In this document: positions 16,053 to 24,319 of the stretch, one piece after another
Numbering within the stretch: the stretch's first letter is position 1
How the letters are laid out: each line of letters begins with the position of its first letter
DNA from: an uncultured Alistipes sp.
GTDB lineage: Bacteria; Bacteroidota; Bacteroidia; Bacteroidales; Rikenellaceae
Length of the DNA stretch: 24,345 nt
Assembly (NCBI GenBank): GCA_900549685.1
Contig: UROX01000019.1
Span: forward strand, 1-24,345
Direction: 5' to 3'
The notes under the pieces: generated by a model
Databases searched by the model: none
Told to the model about the DNA's origin: nothing
Seen by the model: the letters and a program-made list of their open reading frames with translations, nothing else
Program-made: the position numbers and the translations under genes

Positions 16053-17525
16053 ATGCCGTTTCTGAAAGATAAAATCCAGACCGAAGGTTTGACTTTCGAC
16101 GATGTGCTTCTCATTCCGGCTTATTCGGAAGTGCTTCCGCGCGAAGTGAGTACCGCCACCCGTTTTTCTCGCAACGTTCAGCTCCATACGCCTGTCGTAT
16201 CCGCCGCGATGGATACCGTGACCGAGGCGGCTATGGCGATCGCTATGGCCCGCACCGGGGGGATCGGAGTGATTCACAAGAACATGTCGATTGCCGAACA
16301 GGCCGCGCAGGTCCGCAAGGTGAAGCGCGCCGAGAACGGCATGATCTACGATCCGATCACCATCGGCAAGGACAATACGGTGGGCGACGCGCTCCAGCTG
16401 ATGAAGGAGAACCGCATCGGCGGCATTCCCGTCGTGACCGCGGAAGGCATCCTCATCGGGATCGTGACCAACCGCGACCTGCGTTTCCAGCGCAACATGT
16501 CGCGTCCCATCGAGGAGGTCATGACCAAAGACAACCTCATCACCACGCACAATCCCGACCTCCAGACCGCTTCGGACATCCTGCTCCAGAACAAGATCGA
16601 GAAACTGCCCGTAGTGGACGACCGGGGACGTCTGGTCGGCCTGCTCACCTATAAGGACATCACCAAGGTACAGGCCAACCCCAATGCCGCCAAAGACGCC
16701 AAGGGCCGTCTGAGAGTGGCAGCCGGCGTGGGCGTCACGTTCAACACGATGGAACGCGTGGCCGCGCTGTACGAGGCTCAGGTCGATGCCATAGCCATCG
16801 ACACGGCGCACGGTCACTCCAAAGGCGTGATCGACATGCTCAAACGGGTCAAGAAAGAATATCCCGATCTGGACGTCGTGGTCGGCAACATCGCTACGGG
16901 CGACGCCGCCCGCATGCTGGTCGATGCCGGAGCCGACGGCGTGAAGGTCGGTATCGGTCCGGGTTCGATCTGTACGACCCGTGTGATCGCCGGTGTGGGC
17001 GTACCGCAACTGTCCGCCATTTACGACGTATCGAAAGCGATCGCCGGTTCGGGCGTACCCGTCATCGCCGACGGAGGTCTGCGCTACTCGGGCGACATCG
17101 TCAAGGCGCTGGCCGCCGGTGCCGACGCCGTGATGGCCGGATCGCTGCTGGCTGGCGTAGAAGAATCGCCCGGCGAAACCATCATCTACAACGGCCGTAA
17201 GTTCAAGTCATACCGCGGCATGGGTTCGCTCGAAGCCATGCAGCAGGGATCGAAAGACCGGTATTTCCAAGATACCGAAGACGACGTCAAGAAACTGGTC
17301 CCCGAAGGCATCGCCGCCCGCGTACCCTACAAAGGCACGCTGGCCGAAGTGGTCTACCAGATGATCGGAGGTCTCAGAGCCGGTATGGGATACTGCGGAG
17401 CCAAGGATATCGAAACGCTCAAGAAAGCCCGCTTTATCCGCATCACCAACTCGGGCATGCAGGAGAGCCATCCGCACGACGTGAGCATCACGCGCGAAGC
17501 GCCCAATTACAGCAGAGGCGAATAA
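16053..17525 (+). CDS. guaB: inosine-5'-monophosphate dehydrogenase
   Basis: Oxidises IMP to XMP with NAD+, the rate-limiting step of guanine nucleotide synthesis in the cytosol. The 490 residues match the family length. The barrel core starts with LTFDDVLLIPAYSEVLPREV at 13-32. Two tandem CBS domains are inserted at about 97-205 and may bind adenine or guanine nucleotides for allosteric control. The catalytic loop GIGPGSICTTR at 301-310 carries Cys307. The mobile flap has Arg403-Tyr404 in KDRYFQ, and the C-terminal RAGMGYCGAKDIETL stretch is typical. Every key residue I could check is present. It has its own promoter, 70 bases after ribF, and ends 29 bases before a perfect hairpin. Confidence 0.98.
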   Translation: MPFLKDKIQTEGLTFDDVLLIPAYSEVLPREVSTATRFSRNVQLHTPVVSAAMDTVTEAAMAIAMARTGGIGVIHKNMSIAEQAAQVRKVKRAENGMIYDPITIGKDNTVGDALQLMKENRIGGIPVVTAEGILIGIVTNRDLRFQRNMSRPIEEVMTKDNLITTHNPDLQTASDILLQNKIEKLPVVDDRGRLVGLLTYKDITKVQANPNAAKDAKGRLRVAAGVGVTFNTMERVAALYEAQVDAIAIDTAHGHSKGVIDMLKRVKKEYPDLDVVVGNIATGDAARMLVDAGADGVKVGIGPGSICTTRVIAGVGVPQLSAIYDVSKAIAGSGVPVIADGGLRYSGDIVKALAAGADAVMAGSLLAGVEESPGETIIYNGRKFKSYRGMGSLEAMQQGSKDRYFQDTEDDVKKLVPEGIAARVPYKGTLAEVVYQMIGGLRAGMGYCGAKDIETLKKARFIRITNSGMQESHPHDVSITREAPNYSRGE

Positions 17526-17554
17526 GAGAGGTTCGTTTCCGAACGTTTTACCAT

Positions 17555-17584
17555 GGCGAGAGCACCGCGAGAGGTGCTCTCGCC
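17555..17584 (+). other. perfect hairpin between guaB and the thioesterase gene
   Basis: A 12-bp perfect stem (17555-17566 with 17573-17584) with a 6-base loop begins 29 bases after the guaB stop and ends 17 bases before the next start codon. Neither strand shows a T run beside it. It could be a factor-assisted terminator, an mRNA-stabilising 3' end for guaB, or a leader structure of the thioesterase gene. Confidence 0.7.
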
Positions 17585-17601
17585 GTATCGGCAAAAGAAT
17601 T

Positions 17602-18015
17602 ATGATTACGAGGGACGTGAAAATCCGGGTCCGATATTACGAGACCGACTGTATGGGCATCGTGCATCATTCCAATTACGTGCGCTTCTACGAGGTGGCG
17701 CGGACCGAAATGTTGCGCGAATTCGGCACGACGTACCAAGAGATGGAGCAACGGGGCATCATGCTGCCCGTGCTCGACGTACAGAGCCGCTATCTGTCGC
17801 CGGCCTATGACGACGATCTGCTTACGGTGCGCGTGACGCTGGCCGAAATGCCGAAAGTCCGGCTGCGGTTCGATTACGAGATTTTCCGCGAGAACGGCGA
17901 CAGGATCAACACAGGTTCGGTCTCGCTGGCTTTCATGCGCAGCGACTCGCGCAAAGCCTGTCGTGCGCCGCAGTGGTTTCTCGATCTGCTGGCGCCCTAT
18001 TTCCCGCAGCAATAG
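17602..18015 (+). CDS. YbgC/FadM-type acyl-CoA thioesterase (hotdog fold)
   Basis: Hydrolyses acyl-CoA or acyl-ACP thioesters. The 137-residue length is typical of single-domain 4-hydroxybenzoyl-CoA thioesterase relatives. The active-site signature RYYETDCMGIVHHSNYVRFYE spans 11-31, with the catalytic Asp at 16 and the following His-His-Ser-Asn-Tyr at 22-26. The central helix continues with EVARTEML. The strand SRYLSPAYDDDLLTV near 62-76 fits the family beta-sheet. Members near tol-pal genes act in membrane lipid turnover, but no tol or pal gene is here. The substrate is therefore unknown; fatty acyl chains are the usual guess. It follows guaB by 76 bases, with the hairpin in between, so read-through from guaB is possible. 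Confidence 0.92.
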   Translation: MITRDVKIRVRYYETDCMGIVHHSNYVRFYEVARTEMLREFGTTYQEMEQRGIMLPVLDVQSRYLSPAYDDDLLTVRVTLAEMPKVRLRFDYEIFRENGDRINTGSVSLAFMRSDSRKACRAPQWFLDLLAPYFPQQ

Positions 18016-18093
18016 CCCGATCCGCACAATCCCGGCGCCGATCCGCCCGGGAGAAACGAACGGGACTACCCGAAAAATTCTCCGGAAACAGAA

Positions 18094-18140
18094 AATCACC
18101 CCTGTCGGACGGATTCCGACAGGGGTGAAATCGTTAAAAC
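18094..18140. repeat. dispersed palindromic repeat, copy 1 (possible bidirectional terminator)
   Basis: A 47-base unit with a perfect 14-bp stem (18096-18109 with 18115-18128) and 5-base loop lies between the convergent thioesterase gene and the small minus-strand gene. A near-identical unit occurs at 21211-21258, sharing 13 bases on the left and an 18-base block on the right that extends beyond the stem. On the minus strand the stem runs into TTTTC, so it may terminate the gene at 18268-18723. Confidence 0.75.
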
Positions 18141-18267
18141 AGGACTGGTAGACAGCCTCGTATCGGCATCCGAACCGAGATTCATCTTGCAACGGGAACA
18201 AAAGCGCCCGGAAAGGAAACCGCACTCGCGCCTTCGACGGCCACCGTTCCGGCCGGGACAGTGCGGA

Positions 18268-18723
18268 TCAGGCTTCGTTTACCGGCTCCTTAGCCGGGAT
18301 ATCGTGTGCCCCGAGCAGTTCTTTGAGATCACGGAGCCGCCGGATGCAATCTTCTTTGAGACGGACGATGGCGGAGCGCTGGCCCGTCAGATTCACCGAG
18401 AGCGAGGACCAGTCCGAGAGCGTATCGATGACCCGGAGACGTTCCTGCATCGGCACGTTGTGACGGACCAGATAGTAGCTGCACGCGTGTTGGACGGGCG
18501 TCAGATGATCGGATGCCGTATGCGTGTCGAGCATGGTGAACAGCCTGAGCGTCTTGCGCGTATCGGTGTAGAGCCTCCACAGCCATGCGGTCTGATTGCC
18601 CGGGTCGCCCGGAGGCAGGCAGGTCCTGCGGGCCAGTTCGAGATAGAAGTCGCGGAGATTCCTGTCGTCGGGACAGGGGCGCCGCTCCTCGGAGGAGACG
18701 ACGCGGTTCGATAACGTGTTCAT
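18268..18723 (-). CDS. small protein of unknown function, mostly helical
   Basis: I do not recognise this 151-residue protein. It has no signal peptide or membrane segment. The sequence has a polar N-terminus (1-25), then several amphipathic stretches with evenly spaced Leu, Trp and Arg (WLWRLYTDTRKTLRLF at 48-63, a C-terminal LKEDCIRRLRDLKELLG at about 122-138), suggesting a soluble, mostly alpha-helical protein. It looks more protein-like than the opposing plus-strand frame at 18187-18714, which is rich in Arg, Gly and Pro. It lies alone between two plus-strand genes, with the palindromic repeat 140 bases beyond its stop and a weak -7 box (TATCTTTA, 18846-18853) about 120 bases before its start. 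Its role cannot be inferred from the neighbours. Confidence 0.6.
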   Translation of the reverse strand: MNTLSNRVVSSEERRPCPDDRNLRDFYLELARRTCLPPGDPGNQTAWLWRLYTDTRKTLRLFTMLDTHTASDHLTPVQHACSYYLVRHNVPMQERLRVIDTLSDWSSLSVNLTGQRSAIVRLKEDCIRRLRDLKELLGAHDIPAKEPVNEA

Positions 18724-18991
18724 ATAAGTCGGGTGATTTAATTTGCCGGCGAAATTTCACGGGTCCGCCTTTCCCGCCGCTTTTCCGAAGAACGTTCCGT
18801 CCGGGCGCTCGCCGGGAAAAGCGATAAATAATAAGGATTTCAAAGTAAAGATATGGAAATTTTCGTAATCCGGGAAATCGTCGCGCCCGAAATTTCGGAA
18901 CAGAACGAGACCAGACCTTCGCTCCGTTCAGGAAATGTCAGTCCCGAAACCCACGAACGGTTGTTCTGGCAGGACCGGGACGGAGTATTTC
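18724..18991. other. intergenic region between the small gene and htpG
   Basis: The region contains AT-rich patches (18825-18870) against a GC-rich background, probably the promoter of the minus-strand gene (TATCTTTA at 18846-18853 on that strand). The plus-strand frame running through it from 18853 into htpG is a shadow. Confidence 0.45.
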
Positions 18992-19031
18992 TGTCAAAAT
19001 GTCACGCAAAGAGAGGTGGCATACTAATTGA
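18992..19031 (+). promoter_or_regulatory. sigma-54-like promoter of htpG with an upstream TGTCA repeat
   Basis: TGGCAT at 19017-19022 and TTG at 19028-19030 have the exact spacing of the sigma-54 -24/-12 consensus (TGGCA, six bases, TTG); only the C after TTG is missing (A at 19031). Two direct TGTCA copies 3 bases apart lie just upstream (18992-18996 and 19000-19004), a likely activator site. No TAnnTTTG box is seen before htpG. The start would lie near 19042, with a leader of about 35 bases. Confidence 0.5.
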
Positions 19032-19078
19032 AGATGGCATCGGAAACCGATTACGACAATATCTAAACCATACAAACT

Positions 19079-21136
19079 ATGCAAAACGGCAAAATCGGCG
19101 TAACGACCGAGAATATTTTCCCTGTAATCAAGAAATTTCTCTATTCGGATCACGAAATCTTTTTGCGCGAACTGGTGTCCAACGCGGTGGATGCGACGCA
19201 GAAACTCCGGACCTATGCCTCGACGGGCGAGTTCAAGGGCGAGATGGGCGACACGACGGTCCGGGTATCGCTCGACACGGAAAAGAAAACGCTGACCGTC
19301 TCCGACGCGGGTATCGGAATGACGGCCGAAGAAATCGACCGCTACATCAACCAGATCGCATTCTCGGGAGCCGAAGAATTTCTCGAAAAATATAAGAATC
19401 AGTCCATCATCGGACACTTCGGTCTCGGGTTCTACTCGGCCTTCATGGTGTCCGACAAGGTGGAAATCATCACCCGCTCGTTCCGCGAAGGAGCCGTGAC
19501 GATGCACTGGAGCTGCGACGGGTCGCCCGAATATACGATGGAAGAAGCTGCGACCGAACGCGGCCGCGGAACCGACATCGTTCTCCACCTGAGCGAGGAG
19601 AGCAAGGAGTTCGCCGACAAGGACCGCATCCGGGGCATTCTGAAAAAGTATTGCAGCTTCCTGCCCGTGCCCATCGCCTTCGGCAAGAAACAGGAATGGA
19701 AAGACGGCAAGTACGTCGATACGGACCAGGACGACATCATCAACGCCACCGACCCGCTCTGGACCAAGAAACCGACCGACATCACGCTGGAAGAGTATAT
19801 GGAATTCTACCGGACGCTCTACCCCATGGCCGAGGACCCGCTGTTCCATATCCATCTGAACATCGACTATCCATTCAACCTGACGGGTATTCTCTACTTT
19901 CCGAAAATCCGCAACAACTTCGAGATCCAGAAAAACAAGATACAGCTCTACTCGAACCAGGTGTTCGTCACCGACTCGGTGGAAGGGATCGTACCGGAAT
20001 TCCTCACGCTGCTGCACGGCGTGATCGACTCGCCGGATATTCCGCTCAACGTGTCGAGAAGCTATCTGCAAAGCGACTCGAACGTCAAGAAGATTTCGGG
20101 TTACATCACCCGCAAGGTGGCCGACCGCCTGAACGAGCTTTTCACGCAGCACCGCGAAGAGTTCCAGACCAAATGGGACGACCTGAAAATCTTCATCCAG
20201 TACGGTATCGTCACCGACGAGAAATTCGCCGAAAAAGCGGCCGGTTTCACGCTGCTCAAAAACATCGAGGGCAAATATTTCACGCTCGACGAATACGCGG
20301 CGCAGGTCAAGGAGAACCAGACCGACCGCCACGGCAACGTGATCTATCTCTATACGACCGACGCCGTGGGCCAGAACGCCTTCGTCGAGGCGGCCAAAGC
20401 CAAGGGATACGACGTACTCTCGATGGACGGACAGCTCGACGGCCACTTCATCGGCTGGTTCGAGAACAAACATCAGGGAACGCGCTTCGTCCGTGTGGAC
20501 GCCGACGTCGTGGATCGCCTGATCGAGAAAGACGAAGAACTCAAAATGGCGCTCAGTACCGTACAACAGGACCTGCTGCGTCCGGTTTTCGAGTCGCAGC
20601 TGCCCACCGGCGAAAAGGCGCACTATACGGTCTCTTTCGCTCCGATGTCCGAACAGACGTCTCCGGTAGTCATCACGCAGAACGAATTCATGCGCCGCAT
20701 GAAAGACATGGCTGCGATGGGCGGTGCGGGCATGCAGTTCTACGGCCAGATGCCCGACAGCTTCAACGCGGTGGTCAATGGCAACCACCCGCTGGTGGCC
20801 GAAATCCTCGGTGAAGTCGAAAAGAGCTACGGCGATTCGCTCGCGACGGTGAACGAAAAAATCGATGCGGCCGAAACCGAAAAGAACAACCTCGCGGAAG
20901 TGCTCAAAGCCAAGAAGGAGGACGAGCTGACCGAAGACGAAAAGAAAATGCGCACGGAGCTGGACGAAAAGGCGGCCGCACTGCGCGAAGAACGGACGAA
21001 CCGTCTGAAAGAAATCGGCAGGGAAAACAAGCTGGTGCGACAGGTGGTCGATCTGGCCCTGCTGGCCAACGGAATGCTCAAGGGCGAAAACCTGACCGAA
21101 TTCATCCGCCGCAGCGTCGAGCTGATCGGCAAGTAG
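19079..21136 (+). CDS. htpG: molecular chaperone HtpG (bacterial Hsp90)
   Basis: An ATP-dependent dimeric cytosolic chaperone that refolds or stabilises client proteins under stress. The 685 residues start with the GHKL ATPase domain: FLRELVSNAVDA at 28-39 with catalytic Glu31 and Mg-binding Asn35, DAGIGM at 76-81 with nucleotide-binding Asp76, and the lid GHFGLGFYSAF at 112-122. The middle domain contains LYSNQVFV and the VIDSPDIPLNVSRSYLQ segment with the gamma-phosphate-contacting Arg. The C-terminal part has a Met/Gly-rich stretch (MKDMAAMGGAGMQF) and a long Lys/Glu/Asp-rich helical segment (about 600-650) before the dimerisation end, giving a protein somewhat longer than the 620-residue E. 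coli form, as is usual in Bacteroidetes. It appears monocistronic, with a stress-type promoter in front and a palindromic repeat 77 bases behind. Confidence 0.98.
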   Translation: MQNGKIGVTTENIFPVIKKFLYSDHEIFLRELVSNAVDATQKLRTYASTGEFKGEMGDTTVRVSLDTEKKTLTVSDAGIGMTAEEIDRYINQIAFSGAEEFLEKYKNQSIIGHFGLGFYSAFMVSDKVEIITRSFREGAVTMHWSCDGSPEYTMEEAATERGRGTDIVLHLSEESKEFADKDRIRGILKKYCSFLPVPIAFGKKQEWKDGKYVDTDQDDIINATDPLWTKKPTDITLEEYMEFYRTLYPMAEDPLFHIHLNIDYPFNLTGILYFPKIRNNFEIQKNKIQLYSNQVFVTDSVEGIVPEFLTLLHGVIDSPDIPLNVSRSYLQSDSNVKKISGYITRKVADRLNELFTQHREEFQTKWDDLKIFIQYGIVTDEKFAEKAAGFTLLKNIEGKYFTLDEYAAQVKENQTDRHGNVIYLYTTDAVGQNAFVEAAKAKGYDVLSMDGQLDGHFIGWFENKHQGTRFVRVDADVVDRLIEKDEELKMALSTVQQDLLRPVFESQLPTGEKAHYTVSFAPMSEQTSPVVITQNEFMRRMKDMAAMGGAGMQFYGQMPDSFNAVVNGNHPLVAEILGEVEKSYGDSLATVNEKIDAAETEKNNLAEVLKAKKEDELTEDEKKMRTELDEKAAALREERTNRLKEIGRENKLVRQVVDLALLANGMLKGENLTEFIRRSVELIGK

Positions 21137-21642
21137 TCCTACTCCGACGGACGAAGCGGAGAATCCTCTCCGTATCCGTAAAAAAGCTGTCGGACAAGTT
21201 TCCGAAACCGAATCACCCCTGTCAGAACGAATTCTGACAGGGGTGAAATCGTTTAAACCGAACCTATCGGACAGTCTCTTATCCGGATAGGGAGAGCATT
21301 GCCGGATGATTTTCCGGACGGAGAAAATCGGCGGCCGGCTGGGGAATATTCACCGACACGCGGATCGTTCCGTATTTGTCGCAGGGGAGATAGCGCCCCG
21401 TTTTGCATGCGCCCCGGCACATCCGAACGAAAGCAGCGGCTCCTGCTCCTGCCGACTTTATCCGTTATCCGGAACGGGCCGATCCGACAGCTGCTCCAGC
21501 CTCAGACCCGCCTCTTCGGTCCCTTGCGGGAGCCTCCGTCCGGCTGCCGCTCCGCAGCGGGAACCGTTCGTTCGGACCAATGTAGGAGCACCGTGCCCGC
21601 TTTGCGGCAGGCCCGAGAGAAGCACCGCTGCGGACAGCGGAA
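21137..21642. other. spacer between convergent htpG and phosphoesterase genes
   Basis: Apart from the palindromic repeat at 21211-21258 the 500 bases hold no gene that I can support. Short 6-bp hairpins occur at 21157-21172 (after htpG) and 21625-21640 (just after the phosphoesterase stop on the minus strand), neither with a clear T run. Confidence 0.5.
21211..21258. repeat. dispersed palindromic repeat, copy 2, downstream of htpG
   Basis: A 48-base unit with a perfect 15-bp stem (21213-21227 with 21232-21246) and 4-base loop, nearly identical to the unit at 18094-18140. Where the stem differs from copy 1 (G-C replaced by A-T), both arms change together, so pairing is conserved. It begins 75 bases after the htpG stop and may end the htpG transcript, though the T run after it is only TTT. 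Confidence 0.75.
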
Positions 21643-22719
21643 TCAGTCCAGCTCAAAAGAAAAGTAGTCGTAAGGTTCCTTGCGGATCGAGAGATCGGCC
21701 GTGGAGGGCGATATGCCGAACAGCGGGGAGAACGTATGGACGGTCACGGTCTTGCCGTCGGGTTTGAATTCCAGCACCCGAAGCCAGCCGTCGCCGCCGT
21801 TGCCGTGCCATCCGCCCCCTTCGGCCTGTGCGTTGAACTCCATCTGGTGGACGGGACGTCCCGCCGCGTTGCGATCCGTCCGGAATCCGACATGGCCCTG
21901 GTGGCTCATATCGCCCACGACGTGTCCGCAGAAGACCATCGACGCCTGGGGACAAGGTTCGATGAGGTCGCGCCACAGCGCCTCGCCGCACGTCTTGTCC
22001 GTGATGCCGTAATTGTTTTTGACAAGGCGTTTGTTGCCGCTGGTCATGGAACGCATGTAAGCGTGCGTCAGAAAAACGACCCGATGACCGGCGTATTCGG
22101 GACGGGCCACGAGTTCCTTCGCGGCCTCCACGACGGCACGGCGGGCATCGAATTCCAGCGACACGATCAGGTACTTCTCGCCGGTCGGCGCTTCGAATTC
22201 ATACCACGCGTTCTCGAGTGTCTCGACGCCCGAATCGTTCTTGAACATTCCTTTCAGCAGCCGGGCATACAGCGCATGTCTGTCGGGCGGAAAATAGGAG
22301 TTCAACTGACTGTAACGGTTCTCGGCACGCTCGTAACCGTGGTCATGATTGCCTGTGCAGAGAATATAAGGAAGCGCATCGTCGATGATGCCGAAAGCCC
22401 GGGAGACAGCCTGCCACTGCTGCGTGGAAGTCTGGTTGCCGTTGATGCCGTCCGGAGCACTCATCCGGTTGTTCTGTTCCACCAGATCGCCCGTGCAGAG
22501 CACCAGACGGATGTTGAGCCGGTCGCGGTTATACCTGATCCATTGCTGCATCAACTCGAACACGGGCTGGTTGTAGTCGAATTTGATGTAACTCTGCGGA
22601 TCGGGCAACAGCACCATGCACCACGAGGCGCTGTCCTCGAGCACGAGCGGTTCGGTTTTCTGTGCCGGAGCGCTCCATGCACAGAGCGCCAGCAAAAAGG
22701 CGAGAAAAAATTTTTTCAT
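21643..22719 (-). CDS. secreted calcineurin-like metallophosphoesterase
   Basis: An exported two-metal phosphoesterase, 358 residues. The signal peptide is clear (MKKFF, hydrophobic to residue 15, cleavage near APA-Q at 17-20). The metallophosphatase motifs follow in order: DPQ at 40-42 (the usual DxH has Gln here), GDLV at 77-80 with Asp78, GNHDHG at 123-128 with Asn124 and His125, THAY at 218-221 with His219, and CGH at 264-266. The C-terminal VHTFSPLFG near 327-335 is common in family members acting on extracellular phosphoesters. Substrates of such Bacteroidetes proteins are mostly unknown; phosphodiesters, phospholipid heads or nucleotides are options. It is co-oriented with the dipeptidase gene 201 bases upstream, but a terminator-like hairpin lies between them. 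Confidence 0.9.
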   Translation of the reverse strand: MKKFFLAFLLALCAWSAPAQKTEPLVLEDSASWCMVLLPDPQSYIKFDYNQPVFELMQQWIRYNRDRLNIRLVLCTGDLVEQNNRMSAPDGINGNQTSTQQWQAVSRAFGIIDDALPYILCTGNHDHGYERAENRYSQLNSYFPPDRHALYARLLKGMFKNDSGVETLENAWYEFEAPTGEKYLIVSLEFDARRAVVEAAKELVARPEYAGHRVVFLTHAYMRSMTSGNKRLVKNNYGITDKTCGEALWRDLIEPCPQASMVFCGHVVGDMSHQGHVGFRTDRNAAGRPVHQMEFNAQAEGGGWHGNGGDGWLRVLEFKPDGKTVTVHTFSPLFGISPSTADLSIRKEPYDYFSFELD

Positions 22720-22851
22720 CGTTCTGATATTGGTTTCTCAAATCGTATGACCGGCCGCCGGACCGACATAAAACTACCGCGATCCGGCATGTTTCCGGTA
22801 TCTGTTCCGTCCCCGGACGGACATACCGCGGAGACCGGCGGCCGAACTCGA

Positions 22852-22874
22852 AAATCGGGATTCCGAAAATCCCG
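22852..22874 (-). terminator. probable terminator of the dipeptidase gene
   Basis: A 7-bp stem (22856-22862 with 22868-22874) with a 5-base loop is followed on the minus strand by ATTTTC. It lies 46 bases past the stop of the minus-strand dipeptidase gene and before the phosphoesterase gene. Confidence 0.5.
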
Positions 22875-22920
22875 GGACCGTACAGGAGACGCCAGCGGAA
22901 AACCGCGCCTCCGTATGCCC

Positions 22921-24291
22921 CTACTCTTCCCCTCCGGCGAAATAACGGTAGAACCATGCGATGGTCTCTATCCCGCGATAGAAATTCTCCAGCGCATAAC
23001 TTTCGTTCGGCGAGTGGATGGCGTCTTCGTCCAGACCGAATCCCAACAACACGGATTTGACACCCAGCTGTTTCTCGAACGTACTGATAATAGGGATGCT
23101 TCCGCCCGAATAATAAGGCAGCGGTCGGCGGCCGAAAGTCTTCTCCACGGCTTTCGCAGCGGCCCGGTAGGCAGGCAGATCGGTCGGGCAGACATAGGGA
23201 TACCCGCCGTGCAGCACCCGCACGTCCACCCGGACGCTGCGCGGGGCGATGGACCGGAAATGCGCGGCGAACAACTCGCCGATCTCGCGGTAGTCCTGAT
23301 CGGGCACCAGCCGCATCGAAATCTTGGCGAAAGCCTTGGACGGGATGACTGTCTTGGCCCCCTCGCCCGTATAGCCGCCCCAGATGCCGTTCACGTCGAG
23401 CGACGGCCGCACGCCGGTGCGTTCCATCGTCGAATAGCCCTGCTCGCCCTGCACCTCGGCGATGCCGATGCTCTTTTTGTAGGCGGCCTCGCAGAAGGGA
23501 GCCTTGCCGAAATCTTCCCGCTCTGAAGGCGTGAGTTCGCGTACCCGGTCGTAGAATCCGGGGATCGTCACGCGTCCCGCCTCGTCCACCAGCGAGGCGA
23601 TCATCTTCGAGAGCACATTGACCGGATTGGCCACGGCCCCGCCGTACAGCCCCGAGTGCAGGTCTTTGTCGGGTCCGGTCACCTCGACCTCCACGTAGCA
23701 CAGACCGCGCAGACCGCAGGTGATCGAAGGCACGTCCCACGACAGCAGACTCGTATCGGAAACGAGAATCACATCCGAACGGAGCAACTCCCTGAGCTCG
23801 CCGCACCATGTCGAAATGCTGCCCGAACCGATCTCCTCCTCGCCCTCGAGCATGAACTTCACGTTGCAGGGCAGCGTACCGGTCCGCAGCATGGACTCGA
23901 ACGCCTTGACGTGCATGAACGACTGCCCCTTGTCGTCGTTGGCTCCCCGGGCACGGATACGCCCGTCGCGGACGACGGGTTCGAAAGGCGGAGTATCCCA
24001 CTGCGAAAGCGGATCGACCGGCATGACATCGTAATGACCGTACACCAGTACGGTCGGCGCATCGGGATCAATGATTTTCTCGGCATAGACAATCGGATTG
24101 CCGGCCGTGGGCATGACTTCGGCCCGGTCGGCGCCCGCGGCGCCCAGCGCATCGCGAAGATGTTCGGCGCAACGCACCATATCGGCCGCATGGCTGCTCT
24201 CGGCGCTGATCGACGGAATGCGAAGCACGTCGAAAAGCTCGTCCAGAAAACGTTTTCCGTTTTCTTCGATGTATTTCTTTACCTGTTCCAT
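22921..24291 (-). CDS. M20 family dipeptidase (CNDP/ArgE-like metallopeptidase)
   Basis: A cytosolic di-zinc peptidase that probably cleaves dipeptides taken up by the cell. The 456 residues fit the dipeptidase group. The metal and catalytic residues are all visible: GHYDV at 85-89 (His86, catalytic Asp88), GANDDKG at 116-122 with bridging Asp119, EGEEE at 149-153 with catalytic Glu151 and ligand Glu152, SDT with Asp179, and a distal IHSPNE with the last ligand His426. The dimerisation (lid) domain runs from about 195 to 350 and includes DLHSG, with His212 reaching into the partner active site. There is no signal peptide. The first ATG is used, about 20 bases after a -7-like box near the window edge. 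No peptide transporter adjoins it. Confidence 0.95.
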   Translation of the reverse strand: MEQVKKYIEENGKRFLDELFDVLRIPSISAESSHAADMVRCAEHLRDALGAAGADRAEVMPTAGNPIVYAEKIIDPDAPTVLVYGHYDVMPVDPLSQWDTPPFEPVVRDGRIRARGANDDKGQSFMHVKAFESMLRTGTLPCNVKFMLEGEEEIGSGSISTWCGELRELLRSDVILVSDTSLLSWDVPSITCGLRGLCYVEVEVTGPDKDLHSGLYGGAVANPVNVLSKMIASLVDEAGRVTIPGFYDRVRELTPSEREDFGKAPFCEAAYKKSIGIAEVQGEQGYSTMERTGVRPSLDVNGIWGGYTGEGAKTVIPSKAFAKISMRLVPDQDYREIGELFAAHFRSIAPRSVRVDVRVLHGGYPYVCPTDLPAYRAAAKAVEKTFGRRPLPYYSGGSIPIISTFEKQLGVKSVLLGFGLDEDAIHSPNESYALENFYRGIETIAWFYRYFAGGEE

Positions 24292-24311
24292 AAGAATTGA
24301 CGGTTTGCAGG

Positions 24312-24319
24312 TAAAGATA
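24312..24319 (-). promoter_or_regulatory. possible -7 element for the dipeptidase gene
   Basis: On the minus strand this reads TATCTTTA, seven of eight matches to TAnnTTTG, 20 bases before the ATG. Only 26 more bases of upstream sequence are available, and no -33 TTTG is seen there. Confidence 0.4.

Noticed and set aside
18938..20788. A 616-codon minus-strand frame opposite htpG
   Set aside because: It is fully antisense to htpG, has no recognisable domain, and its composition is that of a shadow frame.
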